A stretch of DNA of 64,000 bases, from assembly GCA_965276675.1 (NCBI GenBank), contig OZ255624.1, positions 4,278,001 through 4,342,000 of the forward strand, in the 5' to 3' direction. A model generated the notes under the pieces. The model had not been told where the DNA came from and made no database searches. It worked only from the letters and a program-made list of their open reading frames with translations. Positions within the stretch are counted from its first letter, which is position 1; each line of letters starts with the position of its first letter. This document shows, piece after piece, positions 1 to 9,331 of the stretch. The stretch is from G965276675 sp965276675 (lineage in GTDB: Bacteria; Acidobacteriota; Terriglobia; Terriglobales; Acidobacteriaceae). The position numbers and the translations under genes are program-made.

Positions 1-561
1 CGCCTTGACCGTATCGGCTGGCTCGCCCTTCTCGGCTCCAGCGCCGGGGTGGCTTTGATTGTGCTGGGAGGCCACAATGCGCAAAGCACCGGTGGAGGCC
101 CAAGCCTCACTGGCGACCTACTGGTCGTGCTGGCGCTGTGTGTCGCCTTGGGCTGGATTCTGTTGAATAAACGCCTTATGGAAAGACACTCTCCAGCAGT
201 CGTGACCGTCTACGGCGTCTACTCCGGCACACTGATGATGGCCGTCTGGGTCCTGCTGAAGAACGGGCCGCCGCCGGTCCACGACATCTCCTCACGGGTC
301 TGGTTCGCCCTCGCGGCTAGCGGTGTTTTGTGTACGGCTGCCACCACTCTGCTCTGGAACTGGGGCATTCACCACGTTCCGGCATCCCGGGCAGCCGTCT
401 TTCTCAACATCGAACCCATGCTCGGTTCGCTGTTAGGCGTAGAGCTGCTCGGCGACCGGCTGGGGCCTTTCGCCTGGGTCGGCGGGACGCTCATCCTGGC
501 TGCCGCGATCACCTTGACAACACGGCCGGAGACACCAGCGCCCGCGGCGGGTCTGGAGTAA
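1..561 (+). CDS. EamA/DMT-family permease, C-terminal part (start outside window)
   Basis: The reading frame is open from base 1, so the gene begins upstream; a GTG at 49 is only an internal codon. The visible 186 residues hold about five hydrophobic helices, ending with a pattern typical of the second EamA repeat: SRAAVFLNIEPMLGSLLG followed by GDRLGPFAWVGGTLILAA. Members of this drug/metabolite transporter superfamily export amino acids or metabolites across the inner membrane; the substrate cannot be told here. The last 60 bases of the gene recur, imperfectly, near 2570-2641, on the far side of an AT-richer block. Confidence 0.85.
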   Translation, partial: RLDRIGWLALLGSSAGVALIVLGGHNAQSTGGGPSLTGDLLVVLALCVALGWILLNKRLMERHSPAVVTVYGVYSGTLMMAVWVLLKNGPPPVHDISSRVWFALAASGVLCTAATTLLWNWGIHHVPASRAAVFLNIEPMLGSLLGVELLGDRLGPFAWVGGTLILAAAITLTTRPETPAPAAGLE

Positions 562-572
562 GTTTTCCTCAG
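501..572 (+). repeat. Copy A of a 72-bp imperfect direct repeat (3' end of the EamA gene)
   Basis: This stretch covers the final codons and stop of the EamA gene plus 11 bases after it. It matches 2570-2641 at roughly 80 percent by eye, with two compensating one-base indels. Shared blocks include TGCCGCGATCACC, GAGACACCAGCGCCC, CTGGAGTAAG and TTTTCCTCAG. The two copies bracket three AT-richer genes. Confidence 0.75.
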
Positions 573-665
573 CCGAGAGCCTGTGCCCCAATCCTTCCTG
601 AGACAAGTACCGCCAGAGATGGCGAGTGGTGAAGAGTCTGATCGGAACCAAATGGCCCATTCTCT

Positions 666-1298
666 TCAGCCAATTAGAGATTTCGCGTAGTAGTTGCCTT
701 GCCTCAGCTTCTGCGAAGCATTTCTCAGCTTGTCCACGAACACCTGCGCCTCAGAAGGAGGAACAATCCCCGGCATAAGAAGATAGGAAAGATTCCGATT
801 CGGTGTATCGAGCGCACACCAGAAGCTACACTCATTTAGAAGCTTCTGAAGGAACGTTTGATTCCAGCCAGCCTCTCGAATCCAATGTAACTCGGTGACA
901 TACTGCGTGGTGGACAATAAACCGTACGTTATAAGGATACGGCCGTCAGCAATTCGAACCTTTGCTCTAGATGCCAGCAAATGCGTAAGTATGAGAATCC
1001 AGATGTAACGGAATATTATAGCTAGAATGAGAAGCACAACAGCACTAAAACCAATACTTCCCAAAACAGCGATGTTCCCGTGAAGAACCAGGAAAAATAT
1101 GCCAGCAAGAATACAACACACGACGAGGAACTTCAGGAAGTGATGAGACTTGTGATGTATTGCTCTTTTCCATCCGTATCTTCCCCTAAAGTGTGGGAGC
1201 GACAAAAACGCTTTCGTTCTAAATGGTGCCTCTAAGTCTAAAGAGTGAATCGCGCGCAATGTGGATTTGCCGAGCTCAGTTGTATCAGCTGCAACCAC
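666..1298 (-). CDS. Membrane protein with PH-like (DUF304-type) domain, hypothetical
   Basis: 210 residues. A basic N-terminal third is followed by two adjacent hydrophobic helices (about residues 55-105) and then a soluble region. That region contains 'KVRIADGRILITYGLLS' and later 'CSFWCALDTPNRNLSYLL', resembling the two-helix plus bacterial-PH layout of YdbS/DUF304 proteins; the match is by look only. The start is a GTG with no clear Shine-Dalgarno sequence, so the N-terminus is uncertain. It is the last of three minus-strand genes in an AT-richer block. No function can be assigned. Confidence 0.55.
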   Translation of the reverse strand: MVAADTTELGKSTLRAIHSLDLEAPFRTKAFLSLPHFRGRYGWKRAIHHKSHHFLKFLVVCCILAGIFFLVLHGNIAVLGSIGFSAVVLLILAIIFRYIWILILTHLLASRAKVRIADGRILITYGLLSTTQYVTELHWIREAGWNQTFLQKLLNECSFWCALDTPNRNLSYLLMPGIVPPSEAQVFVDKLRNASQKLRQGNYYAKSLIG

Positions 1299-1355
1299 AT
1301 CAAGAATGCCGTGTGTATCCGTATCCCCAATCGAGGATTGCTTAATATCTGGTGA

Positions 1356-1778
1356 TTAAAAAGCTGATGGCTGCCTCACGTCTGCATATTGAGGAACTGA
1401 TGTGTGCACGTTGTTGGGGTTTGCGGCCGCTGAAAGTGAATGCAGCCTTTGCTGAGCCTCTACCAAATCAGGGCTTAACTCGAGGGCCTTAGAGTACATC
1501 TGACTAGCCTCGATGTTTGCCTTGTTACCCTGCGCTATCCTCCCTAAAAGTAGGTAGGCTCTCGCAGCCCGCGGCGCCACGGACAGACACGCACGAAGGA
1601 AGCCCGCTGCTTCATCCATGCGGCCGCGACGCATCGCTATAACACCCAAACCAAAGAAGGCATCCGCGCTCTCCTTAGGATCAGCAAGGAGCTGCCGATA
1701 CATTAGTTCACTCGTATCGAGGTCCCCGTTGTTGAGAGCATCTATCGCGTGCTGCTTCGGGCTGGTATTGTCACCCAC
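1356..1778 (-). CDS. Small TPR-repeat protein
   Basis: 140 residues, GTG start preceded by AAGGAGG at 8 bases. Three or so tetratricopeptide units are visible: 'HAIDALNNGDLDTSELMYRQLLADP', 'ADAFFGLGVIAMRRGRMDEAAGFLRACL' and 'ARAYLLLGRIAQGNKANIEASQMYSKALEL'. TPRs form a helical scaffold for protein binding. There is no signal peptide or membrane helix, so it is probably cytoplasmic. It lies between the PH-like membrane gene and the 224-residue repeat protein, all on one strand with short gaps, so the three probably form one transcript. Confidence 0.7.
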   Translation of the reverse strand: MGDNTSPKQHAIDALNNGDLDTSELMYRQLLADPKESADAFFGLGVIAMRRGRMDEAAGFLRACLSVAPRAARAYLLLGRIAQGNKANIEASQMYSKALELSPDLVEAQQRLHSLSAAANPNNVHTSVPQYADVRQPSAF

Positions 1779-1794
1779 GCTAGAAGCCTCCTTG

Positions 1795-2469
1795 TCACGG
1801 CTGAGTCACGTGATGTGTGATAGCGCCAATGTCTGTTGTACCGGCGCTTGTCTCATGGTGAGCAGTCGCAGCTACACCTGTTTCTGGATGCGCTGGGGTG
1901 ATATGTGCTCCGGTTGATGCGTCCGGATGTGAGCTTGACTCGTGTCCCGACTGGATCGACATATTTAGCTCGTGAGCGCAAGATTGAACTTGCGACAGGT
2001 TGACCCCCGCGCCCGTACTACTGGAGGACAGGTCTGAATGATTTGACGACACTACACCGCCGGGAGAGTGGTCTTGCGACAGGTTGACCCCGGTGCCCGT
2101 ACTGCTGGGGACGTCGTTTCCGGAATCCGCCGTGTTCTTGAAGCTCATCGAGGGATCAGGAAACATCGACTTATCGGGATAACACGCCTCGCCGTGGTTC
2201 CTCTCGTATCGAGCTGGATCGTCTCCGAAGACAGATGCAGCAACTGCACCAATGGCTAATTCCACACCGAGACCCACAGTCGCTTCCGCTACTCCAGCAC
2301 CATACGCAACCTTATCTGCTGCGTTCAAGACACCAGAAACGAGTTCGCCCACGTGAACCGCATTCTCAACGTCAGCCGGTGGGGGTTCCGCCTTTGGCGG
2401 ATCTTGGATGAGTACAGCCCCACCAATATGAATCGAACCAGAGGGGACGTCTTTCGGGTCCTCAGGCAT
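1795..2469 (-). CDS. Hypothetical protein with Ser/Thr/His-rich C-terminal repeats
   Basis: 224 residues, ATG start with a strong AAGGAGG six bases upstream. The N-terminal 40 residues are proline-rich. A glycine/alanine-rich hydrophobic stretch (around residues 57-82) could insert in a membrane. From about residue 110 the protein is low-complexity and contains two copies of a unit ending in TGxGVNLSQ ('SSTGTGVNLSQ' and 'SSSTGAGVNLSQ'), then a His/Ser/Thr/Ala-rich tail. The repeat is also visible in the DNA near 1990-2030 and 2073-2112. I do not recognise a family. Its position at the head of the island and its strong ribosome site suggest it is expressed. Confidence 0.55.
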   Translation of the reverse strand: MPEDPKDVPSGSIHIGGAVLIQDPPKAEPPPADVENAVHVGELVSGVLNAADKVAYGAGVAEATVGLGVELAIGAVAASVFGDDPARYERNHGEACYPDKSMFPDPSMSFKNTADSGNDVPSSTGTGVNLSQDHSPGGVVSSNHSDLSSSSTGAGVNLSQVQSCAHELNMSIQSGHESSSHPDASTGAHITPAHPETGVAATAHHETSAGTTDIGAITHHVTQP

Positions 2470-2779
2470 TTAAGCCTCCTTGATCAAGCGGCCGTATTCT
2501 ATACCCTCTCGCAACTGCCTCTTATGAGATTGTAGCCCCGTCTCGGAGTAACGCTCACGCCTGTGCCCCTGCCGCGATCACCCCTCCGACGCGGCCGAGA
2601 CACCAGCGCCCCCTGCGGTTCTGGAGTAAGGTTTTCCTCAGAAAAATACCTGCGACTTTCACTTCATCTGGGCTAAGTAGCAGAAAGAATGCGGCTTACG
2701 TTACCTTTGGTTCCATCAACGGGGTTGCTGGATTACCGTGGTACTATTGGCGAATAAAAGGCGAAAACGAGGTAGGGCT
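2470..2779. other. Intergenic 310 bp: divergent start region with second copy of the EamA 3' end
   Basis: The stretch lies between the divergent 224-residue gene and the coiled-coil gene. It holds the repeat copy at 2570-2641 and a possible -10 box TACTAT at 2742-2747. No gene is visible in it. Confidence 0.5.
2570..2641 (+). repeat. Copy B of the 72-bp imperfect direct repeat
   Basis: It resembles 501-572, including the bases equivalent to the EamA stop codon and the TTTTCCTCAG tail, but has no coding sequence in front of it. An 11-base motif GCCTGTGCCCC sits next to both copies (579-589 and 2559-2569). Confidence 0.75.
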
Positions 2780-3196
2780 ATGGTGAGCGCAGCGGCAGCA
2801 GTGCAGGGTGTGAAGGAGATCGCAGAACTGGTCCGGAAGTACAACGACTTCCCTCTTTACGAAAAGATCGTCAACCTGCAGGAGCAGGTTTTGGAGCTGA
2901 CGAGCGAGCGGTGTGCCCTGCGCGATGAAAATGACACACTGAAAACTCAACTCGTAGAGCGGACAAAGACCGCCTTTCGCAACCCTTACTACTTCGCGGA
3001 GGGAGACGAGGTGCCGCTCTGCCCGCGCTGCTACGAGACGACGAACCGGCAACTCCGGGTCCACCTCACCCATCCGGCGTGTGAGCTTACGAACGGGTTC
3101 GGCCGCATCTGCCGCAGTTGCAAGTGGTTCTTCCTGGAAGGCGAGCAGAGGCCCAGGCCACATCGCCGGACCGCGCGTCCGCAGCGCGAGGAGTGA
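2780..3196 (+). CDS. Coiled-coil and zinc-ribbon-like conserved hypothetical protein
   Basis: 138 residues from the ATG that follows GAGG by 7 bases; an upstream in-frame codon would add 14 basic residues and lacks a ribosome site. Residues 25-70 form a heptad-like coiled coil ('YEKIVNLQEQVLELTSERCALRDENDTL'). Next comes 'AFRNPYYFAEGDEVPLCPRCYE' and a second pair 'RICRSCKWFF', so CPxC...CxxC could bind zinc. This matches the look of a widespread family whose members share FREPFYYQEGDxxPFCPRCWE. Role unknown. The tail is Arg/Pro-rich. Confidence 0.7.
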   Translation: MVSAAAAVQGVKEIAELVRKYNDFPLYEKIVNLQEQVLELTSERCALRDENDTLKTQLVERTKTAFRNPYYFAEGDEVPLCPRCYETTNRQLRVHLTHPACELTNGFGRICRSCKWFFLEGEQRPRPHRRTARPQREE

Positions 3197-3291
3197 GGCG
3201 CGCGGGACAGAGGAAGGCAGTGAACACCAGAGAACCGCCGTCCTCGAGTGCTCTGGTTTTCCCTGATGTTTGCTGCCGTGCCCTCCTCTGC

Positions 3292-4446
3292 TCAGAGTTG
3301 CTCGGGTGCAAGCGTTGATTGGCCGGGGGCAGGCGGCTCACTCGCCAGATCGAGAACTAGACGCTCCAGGACCAGCCGCTTGTCGGGTGGCGAGGAACGC
3401 ACTTCCAGGTCCGCGCGCGCGATGATCCGGAGGGCGCGGGTCAGCTCACGCCGGGATTTATAGCGCCTGGCTTGCCGGATCAGGTCATCCACCGCGAAAG
3501 GGGGCATGCGAAAGCCCTGCCACAGCGCCTGCCAGATGGCCCGGGAGTCGCGCACATTCTTTTCGACGATAACCAGCATCTGCCGGAAGGTCCGCGACAG
3601 CATGTAAATGTGGCCGATGGCCGACTCTTCACCGCCATCGGAAGCATTCAGCAGCCCATGCAGGAGAAGAAGCGCACGCGGTTTATCTTTAGCCGAGATC
3701 GCGTCCGTCAGCTCATACAAGGAACGCTGTTTGGCGCCGAGCACCATGGTTTCCACATCCGCGAGGGTGATCAGGTCGCGACCGGTAGTGTAGAGCAGCA
3801 GCTTTTCAAGCTCGCTTGCCATGGACATCATGTCTGCGCCGAGTGCGTCGGTAAGCTCCCGGGCGGCGTCCGGCTCGAGCAGCGACCCTCTTTCAGCCGC
3901 CACGGCGATCAGCCAGTGTGCCGCGTCTCCCTCCTCTACCCGCGGCAGCTCGACGGTGCCGCACCATTCGCCGAGCGTCTCCCGAATGCGCTCGTAGCGC
4001 TCCTTGTCTTGCATCTCCATGCGGCGCAGGTCGGCTGGAATACGGATGTGGTCGGCGATAAAGAGCAGCAGTGCTTGCGGGTTGGGTGAGCGGAAGTACG
4101 CCTCAAGGGCGGCAAACTCCTCCTTTTTGGAGCCCCGGCCATAGAGTGTTTTTACGTTGCGAAGGAAGATCACCTGGAACGGCGCCATCAGGGACGGCGT
4201 CCTCGCCCGGTCAAGCGCCTCGAAGATGCTGGTCTCTGCTAGATCGATCTCAGAGAGCGCGAAGTCGCGGAAGCTCGGCTCGACCAGCGCGTCAATGACG
4301 GCCTTCCGGCAACGCTCATAGAGGAAGATTTCGTCCCCGAGCAGGATGTACCCGGGACGCAGAGGAGTTCCCGAGGCCGCGGCTCCCTGGACCTCCGCGA
4401 TGAAACGCTCCGATGAGACAAAGCTGCGCATAGTGTGTGAGGGCAT
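3292..4446 (-). CDS. holA: DNA polymerase III subunit delta
   Basis: 384 residues, a normal length. Delta opens the sliding clamp within the clamp loader. The N-terminal AAA-like region has 'YILLGDEIFLYERCRKAVIDAL' and 'VIFLRNVKTLYGRG'. The C-terminal collar region includes 'RSLYELTDAISAKDKPRALLLLHGLL', typical of HolA. It follows lptE by 34 bases on the same strand; lptE-holA is a common pair, which supports both calls. The first ATG has only a weak ribosome site, and the next ATG, five codons on, is an alternative. Confidence 0.9.
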   Translation of the reverse strand: MPSHTMRSFVSSERFIAEVQGAAASGTPLRPGYILLGDEIFLYERCRKAVIDALVEPSFRDFALSEIDLAETSIFEALDRARTPSLMAPFQVIFLRNVKTLYGRGSKKEEFAALEAYFRSPNPQALLLFIADHIRIPADLRRMEMQDKERYERIRETLGEWCGTVELPRVEEGDAAHWLIAVAAERGSLLEPDAARELTDALGADMMSMASELEKLLLYTTGRDLITLADVETMVLGAKQRSLYELTDAISAKDKPRALLLLHGLLNASDGGEESAIGHIYMLSRTFRQMLVIVEKNVRDSRAIWQALWQGFRMPPFAVDDLIRQARRYKSRRELTRALRIIARADLEVRSSPPDKRLVLERLVLDLASEPPAPGQSTLAPEQL

Positions 4447-4480
4447 CAGGCGGCCTGGAGAGTCTGTTGAGAGTGCACGA

Positions 4481-5005
4481 CTAAAAGGACTCCAGCATAT
4501 CGCTTACCAGCGACTGAGCGAAATCCCGGGCCAGCCGCTGCATTGCAGGCGCGTCCTCCTGAATGAAGCTGGCGAGGTCATTGGTCGACTCATACTGCTG
4601 GTGAAAGGTGTAGTCCTGGTGTTGATAGAGGACGCGGCCGTCCCGGTCGGTTAGTGAGACATTGGCCGTTATGGTGATGAGATAACTCGACGACTGCCCC
4701 GTGCGCGAATTGTAGGTATACGGAACGATCGTCTCCGTAAGCAGAACGCCGTGCAGGGTAGCGTCTGCCTCTGGTGCAGTATCGCCGGTGAGAATGCCGT
4801 ATTGCGTTCGGGTATGGAGTTCGCGAACCACCGCCTGTGTCAGCGCGACCTCGGAGTGGTAGAGCTGTGTCTTGTTCTGGAAAAACGGAACAGCGACCGA
4901 GTGCACGGAGGTAGGGACGTGGGTTGCGGAGCCGGCGGTATGGTAGCCACAACCACCAAGTGATGCTGTGCAGCCAAAGAGAAGCAGAATGAAGAGAGAC
5001 CGCAT
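4481..5005 (-). CDS. lptE: LPS-assembly lipoprotein LptE
   Basis: 174 residues. A lipoprotein signal peptide ends in a lipobox LGGC with Cys at residue 19, directly followed by 'GYHTAGSA', the usual start of the LptE/RlpB fold. Later come 'VHSVAVPFFQNKT' and 'ETIVPYTYNSRTGQSSSYLITITANVSLTDRDGRVLY', which fit the LptE beta-sandwich. With LptD it forms the outer-membrane translocon that inserts lipopolysaccharide. Its place just upstream of holA is the classic neighbourhood. It argues that the host makes LPS. Confidence 0.88.
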   Translation of the reverse strand: MRSLFILLLFGCTASLGGCGYHTAGSATHVPTSVHSVAVPFFQNKTQLYHSEVALTQAVVRELHTRTQYGILTGDTAPEADATLHGVLLTETIVPYTYNSRTGQSSSYLITITANVSLTDRDGRVLYQHQDYTFHQQYESTNDLASFIQEDAPAMQRLARDFAQSLVSDMLESF

Positions 5006-5050
5006 GCTGAGCTATTCTCGCAGATTGGTACCGATAGAATGGCCCGTCAA

Positions 5051-5084
5051 GAACAAAGGCCACCTGGTGAGGTGGCCTTTGTTC
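5051..5084 (-). terminator. Perfect 15-bp hairpin downstream of ftsH
   Basis: Arms 5051-5065 and 5070-5084 are exact reverse complements with a four-base loop (GGTG on the plus strand). On the minus strand the hairpin starts 16 bases after the ftsH stop, and the descending arm ends in TTTGTTC followed by TT. This is probably an intrinsic terminator for ftsH. The T-run is short. Confidence 0.7.
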
Positions 5085-5099
5085 GTTGCTGTGTTTTCG

Positions 5100-7013
<1,914 letters not shown>

Positions 7014-7309
7014 GAAAAACCCTCTTTTCCCTTGCGCTCTCAAGCGCCAGCAAGGAAGACTGCACCTCCTGGATACGTTACGAGCATCCGTTGAGAAGCT
7101 GCTTTGTGTCTGCCTTACGGTATTAGACGTGCAAAGCCGACCATAGGTGCGGCGGTGGCTTCTTCCTTCTTTAACGCTGCTGTAAACAGACTTTGTCTAC
7201 ATACAAACGGTAATGTAAACCTGATTCTACTCCCCGGCTCACCCCTCAACGCGTAAGAAACGTGACACAGGGGGTGAATTTGGTTACCAACGGCGACGTT
7301 CCGGCTTAC
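7014..7309. promoter_or_regulatory. Gap between tilS and ftsH, likely ftsH promoter region
   Basis: About 296 bases without a gene between two minus-strand genes. TGTAAAC occurs twice, flanking the small palindrome AGACTTTGTCT (around 7188-7198). The length suggests ftsH has its own promoter rather than reading through from tilS. I could not fix a -35/-10 pair. Confidence 0.35.
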
Positions 7310-8749
7310 CTATTCCTTATCGGCCGGAAGCTCGCAAACCTTTACCGCTATTCCACCGGCGAGTACTGAATCGGAGTCGACGGCAGCTCCGCGCATCCAG
7401 ACCACGGCTCCCTCACAGACCACGACCGGCCAGGCGGCCCGCTCCGCTCCAGTGACATGCATGCGCTCCAGAACCTCTTTCACCTTCTTTGGACCCCGAC
7501 TGTGCCGCAGAGTCACGCGATCTCCCGGCCGCCAGGTCCGCAGCAGCAGCGTTGGATGGGTGGGGGCTGAATTGCCTGTCAGCCCAGCGGCAAGCATCAA
7601 CCCGTACTCTGGCGCGCACAGCTCGCCGGGCACTGTCAGCTCATATACCGGCAGCTCAGCCGGGGGCTCGTCCTTTCCGGCGCGCGTGAGCCGGAGCTCG
7701 CGTGGGGTGCGCTCGGCCACGACTCCCCCTGGCAGCTTCAGCATGCGAGGACGCCGTCCCTCTGCCCGCAAAGCCTCCGTTTCCTGCCCGGAGTGCTGCT
7801 GACCTAAGCCGCAAAGCGCTAGCAGGCTTTCCACGTGATCAAAGCCTAGCGACAGGCCGAGCCGTTCGGCAGCCGCCCGCAGCACACGCCGTCGCATGGC
7901 GGACGGTAGAGGCCCGAGCCGTTCGATCTCCAAAGCCCACGAGGTTTCCGTTGGGTCCGTGGAGGTCGCGCGCCCTCCCCCGCGCACCGGCTTTCCCGGC
8001 AACAACAAGGACGGCACTACGCGGGCGAGTTCGGCTTCCCACCAAGCCTCTTCATCCCGAGCCACTGCTGCCATCCTCGCCAGCTGCGTCCCGATCTGGG
8101 GATTGAACTCCCGCAGCACGGGCAGGAGCCGGTGGCGCACGCGATTGCGCGTAAATGCGAGGTCGGCATTCGACGCGTCTTCGCGCCACGTCTGGCCTAT
8201 CTGCGTCAGGTACGTTTCAACCGCTGCCCGGGAGACCTCAAGGAACGGCCGAACAACTGCGCCACGCCCGCACTTCAGGATGGGATGAATGCCCCCCAGG
8301 CCCTCCGTCCATGCCCCCCGCAGCATCTTGATCATGACGGTCTCGGCCTGGTCGTCCAGCGTGTGCGCCGTGGCAACCAGGTCAGCCCCGCCGCTGTCGA
8401 GCAGGCTGCCAAAGAGCGCGTAGCGCACCGTGCGCGCTGCTTCCTCGATCGTCTCCCCGTTCTCTGTCGCGCGCCGGGGCACATCCGCCCGCTCCACCCG
8501 GATCGGGAGTGCAAGCTGCTCGCCGAACTCCGTCACGAACTCGAGATCCGCATCGGCCTCCGGGCCGCGAATTCCGTGATGGACGTGGATGACGGAGAGC
8601 ACCAGGCCCAAAGGCTCCCGCAGCGCGTGCAGCGTCCGCAGCAGGGCGACAGAATCCGCGCCTCCGGAGACAGCAACGGCAACCCGCTGTCCCGGGCGAA
8701 AGAGGTCTCTGCGAATTGGTAACGCTGTGATTGTATTTGGCAAGGTCAT
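7310..8749 (-). CDS. tilS: tRNA(Ile)-lysidine synthase
   Basis: 479 residues. The N-terminal PP-loop 'VAVSGGADSVALL' binds ATP, and 'HVHHGIRG' and 'ATAHTLDDQAETVMIKMLRG' are further TilS signatures. The C-terminal domain has 'LRTWRPGDRVTL', a TilS C-terminal motif. The enzyme converts the wobble C of tRNA-Ile(CAU) to lysidine so that AUA is read as isoleucine. It is an essential cytoplasmic enzyme. Confidence 0.95.
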   Translation of the reverse strand: MTLPNTITALPIRRDLFRPGQRVAVAVSGGADSVALLRTLHALREPLGLVLSVIHVHHGIRGPEADADLEFVTEFGEQLALPIRVERADVPRRATENGETIEEAARTVRYALFGSLLDSGGADLVATAHTLDDQAETVMIKMLRGAWTEGLGGIHPILKCGRGAVVRPFLEVSRAAVETYLTQIGQTWREDASNADLAFTRNRVRHRLLPVLREFNPQIGTQLARMAAVARDEEAWWEAELARVVPSLLLPGKPVRGGGRATSTDPTETSWALEIERLGPLPSAMRRRVLRAAAERLGLSLGFDHVESLLALCGLGQQHSGQETEALRAEGRRPRMLKLPGGVVAERTPRELRLTRAGKDEPPAELPVYELTVPGELCAPEYGLMLAAGLTGNSAPTHPTLLLRTWRPGDRVTLRHSRGPKKVKEVLERMHVTGAERAAWPVVVCEGAVVWMRGAAVDSDSVLAGGIAVKVCELPADKE

Positions 8750-8808
8750 TGCGGCGAACTCACTTCATCTATGGTACCGGCGATGCGGCAGATCGAAAGT
8801 TGCCGTTC

Positions 8809-8814
8809 TATACT
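8809..8814 (+). promoter_or_regulatory. TATACT box 7 bases before the GNAT start codon
   Basis: A -10-like TATACT ends seven bases before the ATG at 8822, which would put the transcription start at or next to the start codon. No convincing -35 is seen. Confidence 0.35.
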
Positions 8815-8821
8815 TTGGAGC

Positions 8822-9331
8822 ATGGGTGAGTTCCAGCCTTTCCAAAGCAGAGCAGCCTCGCTGAGTGACGTCGATGTCATCACGCACCATCGCCGCCGTA
8901 TGTTTGTCGATGCAGGACGGGCCGACAACCGCGTTCTCGATGTGATGGATGAGCACTTCAAGCCCTGGCTCACCACCATGCTTCGCGACGGCCGGTACAT
9001 GGGCTGGCTGGCGCTCGGCCCCGGCAGTTCTCAATCACGACCTGAGACAGAGATCCTGGGGAGCGCCGGGCTCCTAGTTCTGGACTGGCCGCCGCACCCG
9101 CTCGATCCAACATCCTGCCAGCGTGGCTACCTCCTCAATGTGTATGTGGAGCCGGAGCATCGCCGAAAGCGGCTTGCCAGCCAGTTGATCGAGCTTGCGC
9201 TCGCGGAGGCGCGGGGCCGCAAGATTCGGGTGGTGGCGCTGCACTCCACCGAGGCGGGACTGCCGCTCTACCAGAGCAACGGCTTCCGCCCGACGAATGA
9301 GATGTTTTACGTCGAGCCGGTCGAGGGCTAG
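8822..9331 (+). CDS. GNAT-family N-acetyltransferase
   Basis: 169 residues from the ATG at 8822, chosen because the GNAT fold starts just after it ('SRAASLSDVDVITHHRRRMF'). The acetyl-CoA motif A region reads 'LLNVYVEPEHRRKRLASQLIELALAEA' (R/Q-x-x-G/A-type loop), followed by 'VVALHSTEAGLPLYQSNGFRPTNEMFYV', a typical GNAT end. The substrate is unknown. Its stop overlaps that of the opposing gene through a shared CTAG at 9328-9331. The start has no useful Shine-Dalgarno spacing and may be leaderless. Confidence 0.82.
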   Translation: MGEFQPFQSRAASLSDVDVITHHRRRMFVDAGRADNRVLDVMDEHFKPWLTTMLRDGRYMGWLALGPGSSQSRPETEILGSAGLLVLDWPPHPLDPTSCQRGYLLNVYVEPEHRRKRLASQLIELALAEARGRKIRVVALHSTEAGLPLYQSNGFRPTNEMFYVEPVEG

